A DNA stretch of 64,000 nucleotides, taken from UBA1573 sp034005165 (GTDB lineage: Bacteria > Pseudomonadota > Alphaproteobacteria > Micavibrionales > Micavibrionaceae). Each line of letters opens with the position of its first letter. Position 1 is the first letter of the stretch. Position numbers and translations under genes: made by a program. Under the pieces are notes generated by a model. The model had not been told where the DNA came from. It did no database searches and worked only from the letters and a program-made list of their open reading frames with translations. The DNA lies in assembly GCA_034005165.1 (NCBI GenBank), contig JAVEVE010000007.1:1-64000 (forward strand), in the 5' to 3' direction. Below are positions 59,327-64,000 of the stretch, in pieces.

Positions 59327-60598
59327 TTATGCGGCAATTTTACCTATTAAACGGTGACCTTCTATTCCCGTTGTCAGGACTGTTTTTAACGCGCCTATAG
59401 GGCAATCCTGATCCAGAACAACTTCAGCAAAATGTTGGGTTCTACCAATATTTCCTTGTTCTACGATTACTTGATATGTTGCATTCTTTCTGGATTCGTT
59501 AAATCTTGCCAACTGCAAATTCCCCAGATCCCGAAGGCTCTGGGCACGATCTTTTCGCACTTGCATATCAACTTGGGGCATTTTTGCTGCCGGCGTTTGC
59601 GGACGAGATGAGTACGGGAACACATGAAGAAATGTTAGATTACATTGCTCAACCAGATCCATTGTATTTTCAAACATTTCGTCTGTCTCTGTCGGGAATC
59701 CTGCAATAATATCTGCCCCGAAAACCATGTCAGGGCGAAGCTTTCTGGCACGTTTGCATACTTCGATTACATCTTCACGCGAATGACGACGTTTCATGCG
59801 CTTCAGGATCATATTATCCCCAGCTTGAACAGAGAGATGCAAATGCGGCATCAAACGTGGTTCATTTTCAATCAGACACCACATGTCTTCGTCTATTTCG
59901 ACTGGGTCCAGTGATGACAGTCTCAAACGCGGCAGCTCGGGAACCTCGCGGAACAATACTTTCATCATATAGCCGAGAGACGGCTCTCCGGGTAAGTCTT
60001 TGCCGTAGGATGTGACATCCACACCGGAAAGAACAACCTCGTTATACCCTTGCCCAACCAGTTTTTTAACCTGAAGAATTATATCATCAAGAGGAACGGA
60101 GCGCGAATTGCCTCGTCCATAAGGAATAATGCAAAATGTACAGCGATGATCACATCCGTTTTGCACTTGAATAAATGCGCGTGCGTGACCTTCAAATCCT
60201 TCAAGAAGATGTCCGGCAGTTTCACGTACGGACATGATGTCGTTTACGATAAGCTTTTCAGTTGTGTCACCTGTCCAGGTTTCTGCTTTGAGTTTGGCGT
60301 GGTTTCCAATCACCTGATCGACTTCCTCCATTTCGGAATAAGTCTCAGGCTTGATCTGCGCAGAACATCCCGTCACAATAATTTTTGCATTCGGATTGTC
60401 GCGTTTTGCTCTCCGAATTGCTTGCCTCGCCTGACGCTCAGCTTCTGCTGTAACTGCGCACGTATTGAAGATAATCGCATCTCCTATGCCTGCGTTGCGG
60501 GCATGGGCTTTCATCACTTCACTTTCATAGACGTTAAGGCGGCAGCCAAAAGTCTGCACTTGTGGTGAACTTTTTGATTTGTCGTGCATTTCTTCCAT
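59327..60598 (-). CDS. mtaB: Threonylcarbamoyladenosine tRNA methylthiotransferase MtaB
   Basis: MtaB adds a methylthio group to t6A37 of certain tRNAs. The 423-residue product is a radical SAM methylthiotransferase: N-terminal cluster cysteines in TFGCRLNVYES, FNTCAVTAEAERQARQ and VTGCSAQI, the radical SAM motif GCDHRCTFCIIPYGRG, and a C-terminal TRAM-like tail. The FNTCAVTAEAE and RGNSRS details point to MtaB rather than MiaB or RimO. The ATG at 60598 is preferred; 60637 lies in poorly conserved sequence, and the ATG at 60589 is also possible. Confidence 0.93.
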   Translation of the reverse strand: MEEMHDKSKSSPQVQTFGCRLNVYESEVMKAHARNAGIGDAIIFNTCAVTAEAERQARQAIRRAKRDNPNAKIIVTGCSAQIKPETYSEMEEVDQVIGNHAKLKAETWTGDTTEKLIVNDIMSVRETAGHLLEGFEGHARAFIQVQNGCDHRCTFCIIPYGRGNSRSVPLDDIILQVKKLVGQGYNEVVLSGVDVTSYGKDLPGEPSLGYMMKVLFREVPELPRLRLSSLDPVEIDEDMWCLIENEPRLMPHLHLSVQAGDNMILKRMKRRHSREDVIEVCKRARKLRPDMVFGADIIAGFPTETDEMFENTMDLVEQCNLTFLHVFPYSSRPQTPAAKMPQVDMQVRKDRAQSLRDLGNLQLARFNESRKNATYQVIVEQGNIGRTQHFAEVVLDQDCPIGALKTVLTTGIEGHRLIGKIAA

Positions 60599-60760
60599 AT
60601 CCCCGCTATGCCAGAAATATAATGAAAAAACAACCATAATATGATTACGTTAAATACATACTTGTTGACCATCGGTCGTAATCAGCTGATATTTCAATAA
60701 TAAGGAACGCTTCGATAGAAGAAGCTTAAAAGTTAGAACAAGTCCGGAGTACAATCTTCT

Positions 60761-61636
60761 ATGGTTATTTACCTCCTTTTTAAGGCGGCAAGCAGAATAC
60801 GTTCTCTCCGGCTCCTGAAAGAATTCAAATTATCTGCACAGTTTAACCTGACTACTCCCCAATCTTCCTCGCAGCACTGCGGTCAAGACTCGCACCATCC
60901 GTGGGCACATGTTCTGCCAAATTCGTATGATTTGACCATGTTTCCGTTTACGGATGTTATGAACAGTCTGGGTTTATTCCAATCTGCCGGGATGCGCCGT
61001 CCGAGTGATAGCGAGCGCATAACTTTATTAGACCAGCTAATGGAGCTTCAAATCCGCCACTCCTTTGATAGGCCCAAGGATGGCATCAAGCGCGTAATTT
61101 CAGGAGACCACGCCATCAACCAGATCAAAGATATCTGGATTGCCAAAGGATTTGGGCAACAAAGTCTGATTTATGTAGACTTTATACGCCCTGACCAACT
61201 TTTTCCTGCAAATCCTCCCAAATCCTATACATTGCTACTCATTGCCGATCACTCTGCTTCTCAGGGATTAGGGCATATTCATTTCTATATATGCGGATTA
61301 AATAGATATTCTCCCAATACGCAGGTATATCAGGGACTGGAATACATGCCCTATGAAATCATGTATATGGACGCGGACAAAAACCTGAAACATTACAGAT
61401 TTGGTGGAGTGACAGAAGAGCTTGCCATTAAATCATTCTGTTATGGCGCTAGCGCGGTAAACCAGATTTATCGGGGAGAGAAGCTGTGCCCCGAAGAAAA
61501 TTCCCAAATCATGATGGCTCAATGGGAAAGCGCCTTGGCCCATTATAATCGGCTAGTTCTGGACATTCAGACCAATCGCTTCCATCCTGTCCCCGCGCCC
61601 CCACTCACTTCTGCCCGCCCCAAACACACTCCATAG
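60761..61636 (+). CDS. Uncharacterised cytosolic protein
   Basis: This 291-residue protein is not recognised. It has a basic, hydrophobic start (LLFKAASRIRSLRLLKEFK) that is not a convincing signal peptide, a histidine-rich SSSQHCGQDSHHPW stretch and then a folded region with a GDHAINQIKDIWIAKGFGQQSLIYVDF segment and a SYTLLLIADHSASQGLGHIHFYICG strand pair. A CGGAG site lies 11 bases before the ATG, a little far. It is followed by a 90-base gap and two more unrecognised genes on the same strand. Confidence 0.6.
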   Translation: MVIYLLFKAASRIRSLRLLKEFKLSAQFNLTTPQSSSQHCGQDSHHPWAHVLPNSYDLTMFPFTDVMNSLGLFQSAGMRRPSDSERITLLDQLMELQIRHSFDRPKDGIKRVISGDHAINQIKDIWIAKGFGQQSLIYVDFIRPDQLFPANPPKSYTLLLIADHSASQGLGHIHFYICGLNRYSPNTQVYQGLEYMPYEIMYMDADKNLKHYRFGGVTEELAIKSFCYGASAVNQIYRGEKLCPEENSQIMMAQWESALAHYNRLVLDIQTNRFHPVPAPPLTSARPKHTP

Positions 61637-61726
61637 CTATATTGAGTAAAGAGTCTGTGCATTTCTATATTTTCCTATTTACTCCCAGAAAGAAATTATG
61701 ATAACTGGAGGAAAGAGGTTTGTAAT

Positions 61727-63358
61727 ATGACAAAAAATAACCCTATACATGAACAGGATAAACCATCAAAAGAGATATACGACTATACCCAAGGCGTTCC
61801 TTTTGACGGTGTTGAGCGTTTTTTCCAACTTGGTTCTCCCCTATTCAACGAGATTGATCTCCCTGATACAACGCACCCGCTAATTCGAACATGCGGTCAA
61901 ATTCTGGAATTCTTTGAGGACTATCATGCCGGCGCGTTCCTAGATGATCAGCTTAAGGTCGTGTTTGATAAAATTGGATATCATGCCCATGCAGGCGGAG
62001 AGTGTTTTGTCTACGGAACGTATACTACCGAGGAAGATGGCAAAACTTTTAATAACTTTTTTGTGACAGCATTTAACCGATCTCCGGAGCGAGATAACCC
62101 TGACCTCGAAGAAATTACTGCCCATGCATGGATTTCTGGAGAAATTCATACTGGTTATGATGATGCAGGAAAAGAGCGCGACTATTTTGCCCCTAGTATG
62201 ATTCTGATTCCGTTTGTTGACCCTGAAAATCCGGACCTGATTGAACTATCCCATAATGAACTGGACCCCTCAAAACTGCATGACGTGTGCCACTGCATGC
62301 TTTTTCTGGAGTCAGCCCTTCAAACATTTGCAACAGGCTATGATTTTCATGCCTTTGAAATAGAAAAAAATTCATTTGCATACTCTGATCCTCAAAAGTT
62401 CATTTGGGAATATCTGAAGAAAAGTACAGACAGAACCTATATCAGCCTTGATGAGGAGATTAGGGACCTTAAAGAAGGTTTGAATCTTATGTATGAAACA
62501 ACGCCACATGTTTTTTCTGAACCTGAAGAAGGAGATAAAAATACGCCATCAGATTTGTCGGCTGCTACAGATTTTTCTACGGCAGCTAATTCTGAATCCG
62601 GTTCCCTACACATCGAACCTGCGATCCCTCAAGAAAATCTGTTCGGCTTGTTTCAAATGGACAACTCAGACTTCTTCCACTTAACAGAAAATGCAGACAT
62701 AAACGCAGAAGTCTTCGATATCATACAGGGCATGCTAGATATGGCCGAATGCCCAGCGGCAAGCGACTTGAATAGCGATGCCCCTGTTGCAAACATTTCC
62801 CTTCATTTCAAGAAAAATGATATGAATGCTATAGCTGCATTTGTGGATTATGATTTTCAAGGCCCTAATGGAAAAGAAAGACGCGGAATTCTTGTTGCCG
62901 GACAAGAGGAGACATTTCTGTCTAACGGAGAGAAAGTTACGGGATATCGCCCTTATTGTGTTGTTGCAGGTTACTTCTATCAACCAGAAGGAGAGACAAC
63001 AATTCTGTTTCAAGCTCCAAATATCCATATCCGGTTTAATCGGAAGCCTCATACTTACGGAGTAAATGACAGTATTGTTTTTCTAGACGGCCCGGACCAT
63101 TTAATGAATGGATTATGCTATGCCGATGAAGCTATTCAATTTATCGAAAGAGGATGCAGATTGGACACACTTGTTCATACAAAATGGGCAGATGCCCCCG
63201 ATGAACTTATAGGCCAAGCGTTTGCAAATGTATGCGGACGAACGATTGACGAATACGAGCAACAAATCAATCGGGATGCTGACAGTGTTTACGAAGAAGA
63301 ACTCGGCAAAGGTGCTGACTACCGATTCTTTTACCCCTACCCAACTATAAAAATGTAA
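61727..63358 (+). CDS. Uncharacterised acidic two-domain protein
   Basis: This 543-residue protein is not recognised. It has no signal or membrane segment and is strongly acidic. Two structured regions are separated by a serine-, threonine- and glutamate-rich linker (about 258-295). The first (1-255) has a GYHAHAGGECFVYGTY strand segment and a cluster of charged turns; the second (about 300-540) has a GPNGKERRGILVAGQEE and GYRPYCVVAGYFYQP strand set. A GAGG-rich site lies upstream of the ATG. It starts a unit with the next gene, 14 bases on. Confidence 0.65.
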   Translation: MTKNNPIHEQDKPSKEIYDYTQGVPFDGVERFFQLGSPLFNEIDLPDTTHPLIRTCGQILEFFEDYHAGAFLDDQLKVVFDKIGYHAHAGGECFVYGTYTTEEDGKTFNNFFVTAFNRSPERDNPDLEEITAHAWISGEIHTGYDDAGKERDYFAPSMILIPFVDPENPDLIELSHNELDPSKLHDVCHCMLFLESALQTFATGYDFHAFEIEKNSFAYSDPQKFIWEYLKKSTDRTYISLDEEIRDLKEGLNLMYETTPHVFSEPEEGDKNTPSDLSAATDFSTAANSESGSLHIEPAIPQENLFGLFQMDNSDFFHLTENADINAEVFDIIQGMLDMAECPAASDLNSDAPVANISLHFKKNDMNAIAAFVDYDFQGPNGKERRGILVAGQEETFLSNGEKVTGYRPYCVVAGYFYQPEGETTILFQAPNIHIRFNRKPHTYGVNDSIVFLDGPDHLMNGLCYADEAIQFIERGCRLDTLVHTKWADAPDELIGQAFANVCGRTIDEYEQQINRDADSVYEEELGKGADYRFFYPYPTIKM

Positions 63359-63372
63359 GGTAGATTTTTGTA

Positions 63373-64000
63373 ATGAGTATTCTTGATAGACTTTTGGGAA
63401 GACCCCCTGCACCCGTTTCTATTCCACGCGGCGCCGTATCAATACCGGCAGATTATCTGGGACTGAATGCCAAATACGCAGGGACTGACGCTACGCATGC
63501 CTATTTCCCTCTCATGAAAATACTGAAAGGATTTTTACTTTTCGACAGAAATCTCTATTTGACGAATGTCAATAAAGATGGCCTTGATGCTTCTGTTGAT
63601 TTTCTGACCGATACGCATGAATGCCTTGGAACAATGACAGCACAACACCTCTCCAATAAAGGTAACCGCGAGGTTATTGATTATTGTGAGGCTTTCCATG
63701 AAGAAACCAGCGGATATCTAAGCTATCTCGAGTATAGAGTCTCTTTGAAAGATCAATTCGACCGTGCCGTCAAATTCGATTGGTCCTCACTTATTATGGG
63801 GAAATTTAATCTGGATGGGGACGGCAAATTACTTACACTTATGTTCTGCATAACAGGCTTTAATATTATGCCTAATGACGGGCAAAATCAGGCTCATATT
63901 GTTCCCGTGGATGTGTTTTGCCGATCAGGCGAAGATGGGCTTTTGGTCCCCTCTAATGCCATTTCATTAACATCCGCCATGGCTTATGCCAATCAAGCGT
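63373..64000 (+). CDS. Uncharacterised protein, cut by the window edge
   Basis: An ATG at 63373, 14 bases after the previous stop, opens a frame that remains open for 209 codons to the end of the window, so the C-terminus is missing. The translated part starts MSILDRLLGRPPAPVSIPRG and has no signal peptide or membrane segment. A KFDWSSLIMGKFNLDGDGKL stretch and a GFNIMPNDGQNQAHIVPVDV strand-like segment are visible. No family was recognised. The close spacing to the preceding gene indicates one operon. Confidence 0.7.
   Translation, partial: MSILDRLLGRPPAPVSIPRGAVSIPADYLGLNAKYAGTDATHAYFPLMKILKGFLLFDRNLYLTNVNKDGLDASVDFLTDTHECLGTMTAQHLSNKGNREVIDYCEAFHEETSGYLSYLEYRVSLKDQFDRAVKFDWSSLIMGKFNLDGDGKLLTLMFCITGFNIMPNDGQNQAHIVPVDVFCRSGEDGLLVPSNAISLTSAMAYANQA

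Noticed and set aside
60761..64000. Possible phage-defence or toxin island at the right edge
   Set aside because: No nuclease, helicase, NTPase, toxin or mobile-element motif is visible in the three proteins, so the unknown cluster cannot be called a defence system.

Overview
The window is a gene-dense stretch (intergenic gaps never exceed about 275 bases) of a moderately AT-rich bacterial chromosome. The gene set points to an Alphaproteobacterium: a RegB/RegA (ActS/ActR, PrrB/PrrA) redox two-component pair, an Rrf2-SUF operon ending in sufT and an A-type carrier, an atpHAGDC operon without the F0 genes, a DUF1491 protein beside Fur, YdcH-purE-purK, a homoserine kinase of the aminoglycoside-phosphotransferase type beside rnhA, and a Tat-exported DUF882 protein. 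A Micavibrio-like or Rhodospirillales-like host would fit, but that placement is inference. No rRNA, tRNA, CRISPR array, insertion sequence or prophage was seen.

Layout. Bases 1-1410: the start of a leftward gene and a rightward periplasmic amino-acid-type binding protein. 1405-7150: leftward SUF operon (Rrf2 regulator, sufB, sufC, sufD, sufS, sufT, sufA) with a perfect palindrome at its promoter. 7237-19823: a membrane/spermidine-synthase-like fusion, prfC, fur-DUF1491, a PAS histidine kinase, upp, a degenerate GGDEF protein, an unusual tgt, rpmB, then a divergent CobT-like gene with regB-regA. 19865-29834: envelope and unknown genes (OmpW, secreted proteins, a HExxH protein, a pilin-like protein) among uvrB, a nitroreductase and lysS. 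29996-35691: receiver protein, hybrid kinase and a DinG-like helicase. 35740-43241: ATP synthase operon carrying two foreign genes, then gmhA and a lipoprotein. 43333-48597: ispH, two YgjV-like genes, thrB, rnhA, an alcohol dehydrogenase and a DUF882 protein. 48810-54477: L,D-transpeptidase, ilvD, two membrane PH-domain proteins and a phosphofructokinase. 54749-60598: ydcH-purE-purK, amn and mtaB-ftsY. 60761-64000: three unrecognised genes, the last cut by the window edge.

How the genes fit together. Fe-S supply (SUF), Fur and RegBA form a redox/iron control theme, and the window also holds likely Fe-S clients (IspH, IlvD, MtaB, DinG). The most interesting points are: a tRNA-guanine transglycosylase that has lost all three zinc cysteines and carries glycine at the position that excludes queuine in ordinary bacterial enzymes; two unrelated genes (a PAP2 phosphatase and a small two-helix protein) embedded in the atp operon; a CobT-like protein in the regBA cluster; and the unrecognised gene group at the right edge.
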